Source: Ardenticatenaceae bacterium
Lineage (GTDB): Bacteria > Chloroflexota > Anaerolineae > Promineifilales > Promineifilaceae
Length of the DNA: 64,000 nucleotides
Direction of reading: 5' to 3'
Assembly: GCA_020634455.1 (NCBI GenBank)
Contig: JACKBQ010000001.1
Span: 2,604,001 to 2,668,000, forward strand
How positions within the stretch are numbered: the stretch's first letter is position 1; each line of letters begins with the position of its first letter. Below, piece after piece: positions 6,317-16,256 of this stretch. Both the position numbers and the translations under genes were made by a program. Below the pieces are notes generated by a model that made no database searches, was not told where the DNA came from, and saw only the letters and a list, made by a program, of their open reading frames with translations.

Positions 6317-9211
6317 GTGAAATATCTTACATCTGGCGCGTTGCGTATCTCATTTATTTATGCTTTGTTTGGGCTGTTGTGGATCTTGATTTCTGATCGA
6401 GGGTTGCTTTATCTAATTCCGCAAGTAGATCAGTTGGTGCTGTGGCAAACCTACAAGGGGTTGCTATTTGTTACACTGAGCACGCTCATCATTTATTCGC
6501 AGGTGGCGCGTGCCGAGCGGCAAAACACGCTGGTGAGAACCGCGCTGGCCGACAGTGAAGAACGCTATCGGCTGCTGTTTAACAACAATCCACTGCCCAT
6601 GTGGGTTTATGATTTGCAAACGCTGGCATTTTTGGAAGTGAACGAAGCGGCCGTACAAAAATATGGCTATTCACGCAATGAGTTTTTAGGCCAAACCATC
6701 AAAGATATTCGCCCTTCGGAAGATGTGCCTTTGCTGCTAGAAGATGTGGCCAATACCACGGCGCGGTTCAATTTTGCTGGTGAATGGCGACACATTCGCA
6801 AGGATGGGTCGCTGTTTATGGTGGAGATTGTGTCGCACTACCTGATTTATAACGGCCGTTCTGCCCGCCTGGTGGTTGCCAAAGACCTGACCGAACAAAA
6901 ACGCATTGAATCCGAGAAAAACAGCATCTTTCAACGTAATCAGGCGTTGGTGCAGGCGTTGGGTGAAATTGTCTATGAATGGGTGCCCCAGAAAAACCAG
7001 GTCTTTTGGCAAGGCGACTATCAACGGATTCTAGGCTACTCCCTGACTGAAATTGGCAGCACCACCGAAAGCTGGCTATCAAAAATTCATCCAGAGGACC
7101 AAACCAAAGTTTCCCAAAGAATTGATGACGCCGCAGCCAACAAAAAAAACCTGGACGTTGAATACCGCTTCTTGCAGGCCGATGGCACCTACCGCTGGAT
7201 GCATGACAGAGGCGTTATCTTCAAAGATGCCCAGGGCCAGCTAGAAAAAATCGTTGGCGTATTTTTAGACATCCACGCACGTAAGCAAACAGAAGAAGCG
7301 CTGCGCCAAAGTGAGCTGCGTCTTCGCAGAGCCATTGAGTTTGCCCCATTTCCCACCCTCATTCACGCTGAAGATGGTGAGGTTCTGGCAATTAGCCAAA
7401 CCTGGCTAGATATTACCGGGTACGCCGCTGAGGCCATAAAAACAGTGAGCGACTGGACTGAACTGGCTTATGGAGCGAATCAAGAGCAGATCATGGCGGG
7501 GATTGACCGGCTTTATGAGCTGGACGCCCGTGTGGATGAGGGAGCGTTTGTCATCCGGTGTAAAGATGGGTCGCAGCGAATTTGGGAGTTTAGTTCAGCC
7601 CCATTAGGACGCCTGTCAGACGGCCGTCGCGGAGTGATTAGCATTGCGGTGGATACAACTGAACGGCGCGAAGCAGAAAACCAACTGCGCCTGCAAAGCA
7701 GCGCCCTCAATGCTGCGGCCAACGGCATCGTCATTACCGATGTTAACGGTTTGATTGAATGGGCCAATCCGGCCTTTACCGAACTAACTGGCTACACACT
7801 GGAAGAGGCTTTGGGGCGTAATCCCCGGCAGTTGGTAAAGTCTGGTGTTCATGATGAGGCATTTTACCGACAGCTTTGGGAGACGATTCTTTGCGGCAAC
7901 GTGTGGCGCGGCGAACTTATTAATCGGCGCAGGGATGGCACTCACTACGTGGAAGAAGAAGCGATTACCCCCGTTTTTAACGAGAAGGGGGCCATCACCC
8001 ACTTTATTGCCATCAAGCAAGACATCACCAAGCGTAAAGAAGCAGAAAAAGAGCGTGAGCATCTGTATCGCCAGGAGCGGCTGGCGGCCATTGGCCAGCT
8101 GGCGGCGGGCATTGCCCATGATTTTAATAATTTGCTGGCGGTGATTTTGCTCTATTCACAGCTTTTGGCTCGCTCGCCCAACCTGAACCCAAAGGAGCAG
8201 GGGCAGCTGACGACGATTGGCCAGCAAGCCGAGCGTGCCGCCCTCCTTATCAACCAAATTCTCGACTTTAGCCGCCGTGCCGTGTTTGAAAAACGGCCGT
8301 TAGACCTGCTCGTTTTGCTCAAAGAAGAAGTGAAACTGCTGCAGCGTACCCTGCCAGAAAATATCGAGATTGAGTTGGCGTATGAAGCGGATACCTGCGT
8401 GATTTTGGCTGACGTTACGCGCGTTGAGCAAACGATTATGAACCTGGCCTTTAATGCCCGCGACGCGATGCCTGAGGGTGGCACGCTGCGCTTTGCTTTG
8501 TCTCAGGTGCAGGTGGAAGCGGCGCAGCCCCCGCCGGTGGCTGGCATGTCGTCTGGTGCCTGGGTGAAATTATCGGTACAAGATACGGGCACGGGCATTG
8601 CTCCAGAGATCATCGATCATATCTTTGAGCCATTTGTTACCACCAAGGAGCCGGGCAAAGGTACCGGGTTGGGGTTGTCGCAGGTGCACGGCATTGTGGC
8701 GCAGCATAATGGGTTTATAGACATTAGCAGTCGTCTGGGACAAGGGAGCCTGTTTGAGATTTATTTGCCTGTGTGGCAGGTGGAACCAGAAACGGCCGTA
8801 ACTGTCACTGTGGAAACGGCCGTTTCTGGCCAGGGCCAACGCTTGCTGATTATTGAAGATGAGCCTGCCCTGCGCAGCGCCCTGCACGCCAGCCTGAGCC
8901 TTTGGCAGTACGAGGTGTTGGAGGCCCCCAATGGTGAAATGGCGCTGGCGATGCTTCAGGCGGGAACGGCCGTAGACCTCATCATCAGCGACATGATCAT
9001 GCCCAAAATGGGTGGCCTTGCTTTTGTCCATGCCTTGCGCAAACTGGGGCTCACCACACCCGTCATCTTCATTACCGGGTATCCCTTTACCAGTAACCCG
9101 GCCGATTTGCCAGCTTTGGGCGTAAAAAGCATACTGCCCAAACCCCTATCGCCAACGGAGCTGAATCAGGCAGTTGCTCAGGCGCTAAGCGAAACGGCAA
9201 AAGATGGGTGA
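6317..9211 (+). CDS. Hybrid sensor histidine kinase with several PAS domains and a receiver domain
   Basis: 964 residues starting with GTG (GAGGTAA lies 7 bases upstream). Two hydrophobic segments at about 10-64 form a short membrane anchor. About four PAS/PAC units follow (about 75-195, 205-330, 330-455, 455-580; DITKRKEAEKE marks the end of the last). Then come a HisKA segment with the phospho-acceptor H601 in AAGIAHDFNNLL, an ATPase domain (N-box about 715; GTGLGLSQVHGI), and a C-terminal receiver domain (LLIIEDEPAL) with phospho-acceptor D892 in IISDMIMP. The enzyme should autophosphorylate and relay phosphate to its own receiver. No DNA-binding partner is adjacent. It holds several ACGGCCGT octamers. 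The signal is unknown; redox or small-molecule sensing by the PAS units is possible. Confidence 0.93.
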   Translation: MKYLTSGALRISFIYALFGLLWILISDRGLLYLIPQVDQLVLWQTYKGLLFVTLSTLIIYSQVARAERQNTLVRTALADSEERYRLLFNNNPLPMWVYDLQTLAFLEVNEAAVQKYGYSRNEFLGQTIKDIRPSEDVPLLLEDVANTTARFNFAGEWRHIRKDGSLFMVEIVSHYLIYNGRSARLVVAKDLTEQKRIESEKNSIFQRNQALVQALGEIVYEWVPQKNQVFWQGDYQRILGYSLTEIGSTTESWLSKIHPEDQTKVSQRIDDAAANKKNLDVEYRFLQADGTYRWMHDRGVIFKDAQGQLEKIVGVFLDIHARKQTEEALRQSELRLRRAIEFAPFPTLIHAEDGEVLAISQTWLDITGYAAEAIKTVSDWTELAYGANQEQIMAGIDRLYELDARVDEGAFVIRCKDGSQRIWEFSSAPLGRLSDGRRGVISIAVDTTERREAENQLRLQSSALNAAANGIVITDVNGLIEWANPAFTELTGYTLEEALGRNPRQLVKSGVHDEAFYRQLWETILCGNVWRGELINRRRDGTHYVEEEAITPVFNEKGAITHFIAIKQDITKRKEAEKEREHLYRQERLAAIGQLAAGIAHDFNNLLAVILLYSQLLARSPNLNPKEQGQLTTIGQQAERAALLINQILDFSRRAVFEKRPLDLLVLLKEEVKLLQRTLPENIEIELAYEADTCVILADVTRVEQTIMNLAFNARDAMPEGGTLRFALSQVQVEAAQPPPVAGMSSGAWVKLSVQDTGTGIAPEIIDHIFEPFVTTKEPGKGTGLGLSQVHGIVAQHNGFIDISSRLGQGSLFEIYLPVWQVEPETAVTVTVETAVSGQGQRLLIIEDEPALRSALHASLSLWQYEVLEAPNGEMALAMLQAGTAVDLIISDMIMPKMGGLAFVHALRKLGLTTPVIFITGYPFTSNPADLPALGVKSILPKPLSPTELNQAVAQALSETAKDG

Positions 9212-9218
9212 TGTGGCC

Positions 9219-11489
9219 TCAGCCAACACACCAGCCTACGGGCACATTTTCAAAGATCGCCTCGTCTAGCTGCCGGGTCGTTTCGCCATCGCTAAAAACA
9301 ATATCTTGCAGCCGAATGGTGGCTTCAAAGCCGTCGCCCTGGCACGGTTCTTCCGGCACGGGGCCATTCACGCTCAGGGTAAGACTGCCGCTGGTGGCCG
9401 ACCATACAGCCTGCGGCTCGGCCTGTGGCCCGACATCGTTGCAGTAGGGAAACTCCCCAAAATCATAAACGCGCCCGCCAAACAGATCGATGTTGACCGT
9501 AATTTGTTCAGGGTAATCGGCGATTTCCAGCGTTATGGGTTCTTCCGTCAGGGGGAAGTCGGCGGCGGCAATAGACACGGTTAAAAAGGCAGAGAGCGCG
9601 GCGTCATCATAGGCTTTGTAGACAAAAATGCTGCCGCAGCCTCGGCTCTGGCCGTTGTACACTAGTGGCGGTTCCAACAGCGTGCCATTGGTCATGGGCA
9701 ATTTGCCGTATTCACCGATAACAACCCACGCTCCTTCTCGTTTTTCGAGCAAAAGGTAGCTACTGGAAACGGCCGTTTCCCCACATTCTCGCTTCAAAAA
9801 CAAAACCGCCTGCTGGCCGTCGCCGCTCAAGGCAATCTGGCTCAGCGTTACCACGCCACCGCCCAGCCCGCCATACTCCTGGCGGAAGCGGTCACAGTCT
9901 GGCGGACCATCCGCAGCGGGCAAGTAATATTGTTCAATTGTTTCTCTGGACTGCACAAAGAAGGCGTCGCTGTTCAGAAAAAGATAGCTCAGGTTCAGTT
10001 CGTTTTGGTTGGTCAGGATGAATGTTTCCAGGAAGTTTTGGTTGATGACGTTAGCCAGCGCCTGGCTCGGATTAAACAGATCTGTGGTGGTTGTTTGCTG
10101 CACAATGGCGGGGCGTTGGGAATGATAGGCGATGGCGGCCTGGTAAACGGCCGTTTCCAACCCCACTTCTCCTGCGCTAACCTGCAACGGGTTCGACGGC
10201 ACATCATTCAGGGCTAGCTGCACCGGCAGCGGCTGGCTGCTGCTGATTGCTTGCGTTGAAAAGAACAGATGCCGCACCAGCATGCCCTCTTCAAGCGCAA
10301 TGCAGTCGGCCACGATGCGGATTTCCTCATCGCCAATCTTCCACGCCTCTTCCGGGCAGAAAAAGCGATCATCGTTGGCGGGCAGTCCGGCAATGGCCAC
10401 CATAAAGACGGTGTTGTGGCCATCTTGCCAGGCGACGCTCAGGCGCACGTCTGGCTGTCCGCTGTTGCTGGTTTGCCACCGGGTTTGCACCGTTTGCTTG
10501 AGTTGGGCCAGCAGTTCCGTGTTGGCGGCCAGTTGGCTGTAGGCCACCAGGGCGGCACGGCCGTTTAGATGGCTTTGCAGCGGATCCACATCGCCATTGT
10601 GGTCCAGCACCAGGCTGGAGACGGTGGGGATGTGGTAGATGATGGCTCCGCCAATCCAGTCGGCAATGGCGTTGGGATCGGTGAAGAGAACGGCCGTTTC
10701 CGCATCAATCTCTTGCACAAATTCAGGGGAAAAGCTATCCAGGTAGCAGCGCACATCTGCTGGGGTAAACACGCCAACACCCCCAGCGGCACAGCCCAGA
10801 ACGGGTTCATCTGGTTCACCCACCGCGGGCAGTTGGGCGCGTAATTCTGGCAGCGCCAGCGGGTCGTGGTAGCCGCCCACGCTCACAAAGGTGCCATCTG
10901 GTTGGCCCAACAGCAGGGAAGAGGTGGGATCATCGAACGGCCGTAAAATGGGCCGACTGCTGTTTCCCTTCCACGCCAATTCTCTACCTACGACAAAAGC
11001 CAATACCTGGTCTCCCACGGCAAATGGCCACTCGGAATTGGGCATTACGCCATAGCCAACGGCAGTCAAAATCAACTCTGGCGCGTCGATTGCCGACTTT
11101 TGTTGTAAATATTCACTCACCGTTAGGCGAATTTCAAAGTAGGGCAGCGCATTGCTGTAATATTCTCCGCCATCCTGGTTGTAGCATGTGCCGCTTATCT
11201 CGGCGATTGTGCCTAAAACAATCAGGTCAGATTGCGCAATTTGGGTTTCAATTGGGGTTAGCGAGGTGCTGAGTTCGGTAACGGCCGTATTTTCTGGCGT
11301 TTCAATTTGCCTGCCCAGGCAATCGCTGGTGTAGTTGCTTACAGGTGATTCTGTTGGCGGTGCGCTGCTGTTCTCGCCAGATTGCACTTCTGGTGCAGTG
11401 GTCGGTACGCAGCCCACCAAAGCCGCCCAGGCTAGTAGACATAAAATAACCCTGCCGAAACTTTTATACAGATGTGTGTTCCCGCTCAT
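9219..11489 (-). CDS. Hypothetical lipoprotein
   Basis: 756 residues. The N-terminus has a signal peptide with lipobox AALVGC (Cys about 27) followed by a Ser/Thr/Pro/Glu-rich linker, so it should be lipid-anchored and extracytoplasmic. The body is beta-rich with scattered cysteines and no motif I can name. Its end is 7 bases from the end of the convergent hybrid kinase. Several ACGGCCGT octamers occur in it, many reading as T-A-V (ETAV, TAVL). Confidence 0.65.
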   Translation of the reverse strand: MSGNTHLYKSFGRVILCLLAWAALVGCVPTTAPEVQSGENSSAPPTESPVSNYTSDCLGRQIETPENTAVTELSTSLTPIETQIAQSDLIVLGTIAEISGTCYNQDGGEYYSNALPYFEIRLTVSEYLQQKSAIDAPELILTAVGYGVMPNSEWPFAVGDQVLAFVVGRELAWKGNSSRPILRPFDDPTSSLLLGQPDGTFVSVGGYHDPLALPELRAQLPAVGEPDEPVLGCAAGGVGVFTPADVRCYLDSFSPEFVQEIDAETAVLFTDPNAIADWIGGAIIYHIPTVSSLVLDHNGDVDPLQSHLNGRAALVAYSQLAANTELLAQLKQTVQTRWQTSNSGQPDVRLSVAWQDGHNTVFMVAIAGLPANDDRFFCPEEAWKIGDEEIRIVADCIALEEGMLVRHLFFSTQAISSSQPLPVQLALNDVPSNPLQVSAGEVGLETAVYQAAIAYHSQRPAIVQQTTTTDLFNPSQALANVINQNFLETFILTNQNELNLSYLFLNSDAFFVQSRETIEQYYLPAADGPPDCDRFRQEYGGLGGGVVTLSQIALSGDGQQAVLFLKRECGETAVSSSYLLLEKREGAWVVIGEYGKLPMTNGTLLEPPLVYNGQSRGCGSIFVYKAYDDAALSAFLTVSIAAADFPLTEEPITLEIADYPEQITVNIDLFGGRVYDFGEFPYCNDVGPQAEPQAVWSATSGSLTLSVNGPVPEEPCQGDGFEATIRLQDIVFSDGETTRQLDEAIFENVPVGWCVG

Positions 11490-11644
11490 TGAAGTTCTCC
11501 TGGTACAGCCTTAAATATGGGTTGGGTAAATGCACCACAGGTGCAAAACAGTAGGCAGCTTGCTCTCAAGAACCCACACTCGCTGCATACATCCATGAAG
11601 AACGTATGACAATGTAAAAGGTTCCCTAAATTGTTTGATTTGGT
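11490..11644. other. Short gap between the paralogue pair and the lipoprotein
   Basis: About 155 bases, AT-rich, between two minus-strand transcription units. It should carry the lipoprotein promoter and the end of the paralogue operon. No repeat family member or hairpin stands out. Confidence 0.3.
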
Positions 11645-12037
11645 TTATAGGTTCTGTAGCCAGGCCATTGCGGTGTCTACATTGTGGAACAGCTTGATTT
11701 CGTAGGTGGATTTTAGCGAGCGCAGGAACGTGACGAGGAATTGCCCTACTTCGGCTTGCAGGCGGCTGCTAACCACAAACGCGACGTGGGTAAAGCCAGT
11801 TGCAGAGGCAAAATAACGTTGGGCCTGAAAAGTTAAATCGCTGTTTTGGCTGTAAAGGAGTAGCAGGCGAATTTGGTCTGATTGGGTAATCGCTTTGGCG
11901 TCAAACACCATTTGGGTGGCAATTTCGAGGTCTACGTGCAAATTGTCCTGCACTTGCAGGTAAACAATGCCGTTGGGGAGCTGTTGGATACGGCCGTATT
12001 TTGCTTCGATGGCTTGCAGAGGGTCCAAATCATTCAT
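11645..12037 (-). CDS. Small protein, paralogue of the upstream gene (STAS/SpoIIAA-like fold possible)
   Basis: 130 residues, soluble. It aligns along its length with the 131-residue product just upstream: shared pattern YGR(I/V)..L.NG.V..., SNS/DNDLTFQAQRYF..T.G.TH.A.VV.SR.Q.EV, and a closing YE...FH....A..WL. The 'vv.s..q..va..f' pattern and size recall small alpha/beta proteins of the STAS-like class, but I cannot name the family. The start ATG overlaps the upstream stop (ATGA), so translation is coupled. Confidence 0.65.
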   Translation of the reverse strand: MNDLDPLQAIEAKYGRIQQLPNGIVYLQVQDNLHVDLEIATQMVFDAKAITQSDQIRLLLLYSQNSDLTFQAQRYFASATGFTHVAFVVSSRLQAEVGQFLVTFLRSLKSTYEIKLFHNVDTAMAWLQNL

Positions 12038-12429
12038 GATTTACTAAGTAGCCAGGTTTCCGCCTCTTTTTCCCGATGGAATACTCGCATTTCATAGGAA
12101 GAATTGAGCAAGTTTATCAACTTAACGAATATTTGAGCAACTTCAGTTTGAAACCGACTGTGTACCACCAGGGCCAGATGGGTAAGCCCCTTGGTCGTCC
12201 CCAAAAAGCGCTGTGCCTCAAAGCTCAAATCGTTGTCTACTCCTTGCACAACCAACAAACGTGCCTTGCCAGAATTATCAATAGCACGCACATCCTCCAC
12301 CAACGTCTGCGCCTTTTGTAAATTTAGCGAGACACCATCCGCCAAATAGATGCAGACAAGACCATTTTCATGGCGAAACACACGGCCGTATGAGGTGTCT
12401 TTTCCGTTTTTGTGAAATTGTTGGCTCAT
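12034..12429 (-). CDS. Small protein, paralogue of the downstream gene
   Basis: 131 residues, no signal peptide. First gene of a two-gene unit, with a 4-base overlap to its paralogue. Shared landmarks are DNDLSFEAQRFLGTTKGLTH, VVHSRFQTEVAQIF and SSYEMRVFHREKEAETWL. Probably a tandem duplication giving a heterodimer or two related regulators. Function unknown. Confidence 0.65.
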   Translation of the reverse strand: MSQQFHKNGKDTSYGRVFRHENGLVCIYLADGVSLNLQKAQTLVEDVRAIDNSGKARLLVVQGVDNDLSFEAQRFLGTTKGLTHLALVVHSRFQTEVAQIFVKLINLLNSSYEMRVFHREKEAETWLLSKS

Positions 12430-12458
12430 TTTATCCCCCAGAGAAAATAGGCAAACTA

Positions 12459-12562
12459 AGAACCTGTCCGAATATTGGCCACAGAGTTCACAGCGAACTT
12501 AGAGGCGACGGTTCTTTTCTCAGATTCCTCTTTTTCCTCTGTGGCTTTTTCGGATAGATTCT
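12459..12562. repeat. Imperfect inverted repeat, CACAGAG/CTCTGTG family
   Basis: Left side (CCGAATATTGGCCACAGAG) and right side (CCTCTGTGGCTTTTTCGG) are largely complementary across about 100 bases. Other members of this CACAGAG...CTCTGTG family lie near 19840, 28010 and 45640. It lies upstream of the paralogue pair, and any role is unknown. Confidence 0.6.
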
Positions 12563-12717
12563 AAATGTATCCTCAGTCTATGATAGACACGGTTGCCGTC
12601 AATATGACCTCTGCTCTAAAGGTATTTTGGATGATAGCCTAATGGTGCCAAATTCGCCCCAATGAAGAGATGCGCGTATGCTTGATTGGCCCATATGATA
12701 TCAGGATTTGAGGCTTT

Positions 12718-13626
12718 ATGAAAAAATTTTTGGTTTGCGGACACACCAATATTGAAACCACGCTGGCGATTGACGCCTTTCCAATTGAATATTCGCCGAT
12801 GCGCTACCCATTTTTTGGTATTCAAACGGCCGTTGCCGGCGTCGGCTACAATATCACCAAGGCGCTCGCCACGCTGGGCACTCCGGTCAACTTCCTCACG
12901 CTCGTCGGGGAAGATTTTTTTGGCGAACAGGTGCGCCAGCAAGCCAAAACCAATGGCTTGGCTGACGATTTCATCGTGGCTGGAATGCCGCAAACGGCTC
13001 AATCGGTTATTTTGTATGACAAGCAGGGCAAGCGGCAGGGCCACACCGACTTAAAAGATGTGCAGGAACGGCCGTATCCGCCCGAACTGTTCCAGCAAGC
13101 CCTGCAAGAAAGCGATTGGGCCATCTTAGCCAACATTAATTGGACACGGCCGTTTCTCGCCAAAGCCCAAAACGCAGGCATCCCCATCGCCACCGACGTA
13201 CACACCATCACCGCTCTGGACGACGACTACAACCGCGACTACATGGCCGCCGCCACCATCCTCTTCATGAGCGATGAACGTTTGCCTCTGCCGCCGGAGC
13301 AGTGGGCCAAAAAGGTGCAAAATGAATTTGGCACGGAAATTGTGGTGATTGGCCTGGGCGCAAAAGGCGCATTGCTGGCCGTCAAATCAGACAACTTCTG
13401 CGAACGGCTGCCCGCCGTGCAAACCCGCCCCATTGTCAACACCATCGGCGCGGGGGACTCGCTTTTTGCATCCTTCAACCATTTCTACGGCAAAACTGGC
13501 GACCCTTACGCCGCCCTGCAAAAAGCGATTTTGTTTGCCTCTTACAAGATTGGTAGCGATGGTGCGGCAGCAGGCTTCTTAACTGAGGCGGCGCTGGAAA
13601 GCATCGAAGTAAAAAGTGCAAAGTAA
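12718..13626 (+). CDS. PfkB-family carbohydrate kinase
   Basis: 302 residues, the usual size for a ribokinase-like enzyme. An N-terminal glycine-rich substrate segment (AVAGVGYNITKALATLG) and the C-terminal signature NTIGAGDSLFASF carry the PfkB catalytic Asp and anion hole. It should phosphorylate a sugar or nucleoside; specificity cannot be read from sequence. TGAGG precedes the ATG. The last codons and the TAA stop (EVKSAK*) are encoded by a copy of the AAGTAAAAAGTG repeat, so the natural C-terminus has been rewritten by a repeat. Confidence 0.88.
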   Translation: MKKFLVCGHTNIETTLAIDAFPIEYSPMRYPFFGIQTAVAGVGYNITKALATLGTPVNFLTLVGEDFFGEQVRQQAKTNGLADDFIVAGMPQTAQSVILYDKQGKRQGHTDLKDVQERPYPPELFQQALQESDWAILANINWTRPFLAKAQNAGIPIATDVHTITALDDDYNRDYMAAATILFMSDERLPLPPEQWAKKVQNEFGTEIVVIGLGAKGALLAVKSDNFCERLPAVQTRPIVNTIGAGDSLFASFNHFYGKTGDPYAALQKAILFASYKIGSDGAAAGFLTEAALESIEVKSAK

Positions 13627-13660
13627 AAGTGGGCCACTTTTCACTTTTTACTCTATCACT
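13608..13660. repeat. AAGTAAAAAGTG-family palindromic repeat at a gene end
   Basis: An A-rich strand followed after GGGCC by its complement (CACTTTTCACTTTTTAC) forms a hairpin. It overlaps the last codons and stop of the PfkB gene and separates it from the convergent gene at 13671. It may act as a bidirectional terminator. Confidence 0.75.
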
Positions 13661-13670
13661 TGCCCACCCC

Positions 13671-14129
13671 TCACCGCTTTAATTGCGCTGCCTGGCTCCG
13701 TAAATCCACAAAAATGGGATGCAGACAGATGATCACTTCCGCCATGCGCTTGCCAATCTGGCGCTGATGAACGTCGGTGTACCCTTCGGCCGGAACAACC
13801 TCGTATATTTTTGTCCACCCCTTATCCCACATTTCCGCTTCAAATGACTCGCCCAGCGTCTCTTTAATTTCAAACAGATGGCGACGAAACCCTTTGAGCA
13901 AAAAACGGTTGAGCTGCTTGTCGCCAGATTCAAAATGGAAGCCAATTTCCCACGCCTCGCGCCGCGCCACGCGGGATAGTTCATAGTGCAGCCGGGCTTC
14001 ACCAAAATGGAATTGGATGATCCAACGCCACGGTTGCCGCACCTGGATGCTTTGCAGTTTGAGCGGCAAGTGGGGAATCAGCACATCGGGCAAAGTTTGC
14101 AGGAAGGCCTGCTGGGACATCGTTTTCAT
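13671..14129 (-). CDS. Hypothetical protein
   Basis: 152 residues from the ATG at 14129 (MKTMSQQ); the open frame extends further but that part has no coding character and would cross an octamer-bearing gap. Rich in aromatic and basic residues (QPWRWIIQFHFGEARLHYELSRV), soluble, no signal peptide. No family recognised. Convergent with the PfkB gene. Confidence 0.55.
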   Translation of the reverse strand: MKTMSQQAFLQTLPDVLIPHLPLKLQSIQVRQPWRWIIQFHFGEARLHYELSRVARREAWEIGFHFESGDKQLNRFLLKGFRRHLFEIKETLGESFEAEMWDKGWTKIYEVVPAEGYTDVHQRQIGKRMAEVIICLHPIFVDLRSQAAQLKR

Positions 14130-14449
14130 TAAGAACAGTTTACTTGGAACACGGCCGTAAAACCACCCACGCACCGGAAAAGACCCCAAGGGTTGCCAAC
14201 AGGCACAAACGGCAATCGGGCTTACCAAACCGTTGGGGTCTCGGCTGGAACCCTCACTTTTTCACGCAATTTATGCGTGGGGGTCCAACAGAATTGATTA
14301 CAATGAAGGCCGGTAGCAGTGCATTGTGATGCAAAGTGTCAGTTCTTTTTGCTAAACCGAATTGATGCACCACACTGCGGGGAACGGCCGTTCAACAACC
14401 CGTCGCTCCCAACCCAAAAGTAGACACAATTATGATCAAGGGTACACCC
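14130..14449. other. Gap of about 320 bases before the GAF kinase
   Basis: Divergent promoter region with two ACGGCCGT octamers (near 14153 and 14385). No clear hairpin or promoter consensus. Short open frames here lack ribosome-binding sites and I do not call them. Confidence 0.4.
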
Positions 14450-16210
14450 ATGAATAACCAACTTATTGAAAGACATGAAGCGCGACTGGCTGCTCTGTAC
14501 GAAGTAAGCTCCCAACTGGGCAAATCGCTGGATTTGGGCGAAGTGCTCAACCAGGTTATGGACTCCATCATCCAGCTTACCGGAGCCGAGCGCGGCTTTT
14601 TGATGCTGTACGATGCCGAAAAAGGCAGCCTGCAAACCCGCGCCGCCCGCAACTTCGACCAGGAAACAATCGAAGCCGACGCCATCAACATCAGCCACAC
14701 GGTCATTGAGCGGGCCATTGAAACGGGCGAAGGCATTCTCTCTAGCAATGCCCAGGAAGACGATCGCTTCTCTGGGCGAGAGAGTGTGGTGGGCTACCAA
14801 CTGCGCTCCATTATGTGTGCCCCGCTGCGGGTGCGCAGCCAGACGCTGGGCGCGGTTTACGTAGACAACCGTCTCTTCAGCGGCGTGTTTGAGAAGGATG
14901 ACTTGGGCCTGCTGGTCACCTTCGCCAACCAGGCCGCCATCGCTATTGAAAATGCCCGCCTCTTTACCCAAACCGACCAGGCGCTGGCTCGCCGCGTGGA
15001 GGAGCTTTCACTTTTCCAGCGTATTGACCAGCAGCTCAACCGCTCATTGGAGCTAAACCAGGTGCTCAGCCTGTCGCTCAATTGGGCCATTGCCCTTACC
15101 AACGCGGCGGGTGGCTCGATTGGCTTGTTTGAAGAGCTGGTGAATGAAGACACGGGCATGCTAAACAGCGCTCCGGTTCAGGTTCTGCGTCTGATGGTTT
15201 TCCGGGGTGAAGATGAGCATAGCGAGAGCCGCCTGGTTTCGCTAGACCATCCCATCGTGCAAAAAGTGATGCGAGACGGCCGTTCCATTCTCACCCACAA
15301 CGTCACCGAAAACGAGTCCGTAGATGGTACCCCGGCAAGCGTCCAGCTCGCCGTGCCCATTCAGCAAGATGGCATCATCACCGGGCTAATCACCCTGGAA
15401 ACCCAGCACAATATCGAGATCAACCGCGAAGACATCGCCTTTGTAGAGCGCTTGTCTGACCGGGCCGCCGTGGCTATTAAAAATGCGAAACTGTACGAAG
15501 CGATTCAGGACGCCAACAAAGCTAAAAGCGAGTTTATCTCCCTGGTAGCTCACGAACTGCGCGTGCCCATGACCTCTATTAAGGGATACACCGACCTGAT
15601 GAATGCCGGGTTGGCCGGCCCGCTGAGCGACCAGCAAAAGCAGTTCCTGGAGGTGATTCGCCGAAACCTTACTCGCATGAGTTCGCTCATCAGCGACTTG
15701 TCGGACATTAATCACATTGAAAGCGGCCGTATGAAGTTCGATTTGCAGCCGCTGGACCTGCGCGAAGTGGTTGCCGACGTCACCGACAGCCTGCGTGAGC
15801 GCATCGGCAATCGGCAGCAAACCCTGCACATCGAGATTGAAGATGATCTGCCGCTGGTGTTTGCCGACACCACCCGCATTGCCCAAGTGGTTTCTAATTT
15901 GTTGAGCAATGCCAATAAGTACACGCAGGATGGTGGTGAAATTGTGTTAAAGGCGTGGCCAAACGGCCGTTTCGCCTACGTCAGCATTCAGGATAACGGC
16001 CTGGGTATTTCTGAAGAAAATCAGCAAAAATTGTTCACCGAATTCTTCCGCGCCGAAGACAAAGCAGTCCGCGAACAGGCCGGATGGGGGCTGGGGCTTT
16101 CCATCGTGCGCCGCATGGTTGAAGCCCAAAACGGCGAAGTCACCTTCGAAAGCAAATTGGGGGAGGGCAGTACATTTACTTTTACCATTCCTCTGGCTAA
16201 TATGGTGTAA
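14450..16210 (+). CDS. GAF-domain sensor histidine kinase
   Basis: 586 residues from the ATG at 14450, chosen over the in-frame ATG at 14432 because AAGGG lies just upstream. Two GAF domains (about 20-170 and 190-350; the first includes LTGAERGFLMLYD) precede a HisKA segment with phospho-acceptor H368 in LVAHELRVPMTSIKGYTDLM. A HATPase domain ends the protein (VSNLLSNANKYTQDGG, QDNGLGISEENQ, GWGLGLSIVRRMV). There is no membrane segment, so it is a cytoplasmic sensor, possibly of a small ligand or redox state. No response regulator is adjacent. The downstream 106-residue gene follows on the same strand after 46 bases. Confidence 0.93.
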   Translation: MNNQLIERHEARLAALYEVSSQLGKSLDLGEVLNQVMDSIIQLTGAERGFLMLYDAEKGSLQTRAARNFDQETIEADAINISHTVIERAIETGEGILSSNAQEDDRFSGRESVVGYQLRSIMCAPLRVRSQTLGAVYVDNRLFSGVFEKDDLGLLVTFANQAAIAIENARLFTQTDQALARRVEELSLFQRIDQQLNRSLELNQVLSLSLNWAIALTNAAGGSIGLFEELVNEDTGMLNSAPVQVLRLMVFRGEDEHSESRLVSLDHPIVQKVMRDGRSILTHNVTENESVDGTPASVQLAVPIQQDGIITGLITLETQHNIEINREDIAFVERLSDRAAVAIKNAKLYEAIQDANKAKSEFISLVAHELRVPMTSIKGYTDLMNAGLAGPLSDQQKQFLEVIRRNLTRMSSLISDLSDINHIESGRMKFDLQPLDLREVVADVTDSLRERIGNRQQTLHIEIEDDLPLVFADTTRIAQVVSNLLSNANKYTQDGGEIVLKAWPNGRFAYVSIQDNGLGISEENQQKLFTEFFRAEDKAVREQAGWGLGLSIVRRMVEAQNGEVTFESKLGEGSTFTFTIPLANMV

Positions 16211-16256
16211 TGCAGGTACAGTTAACGTCCATTAAGCCATGCGAGGAAGGTGAACC

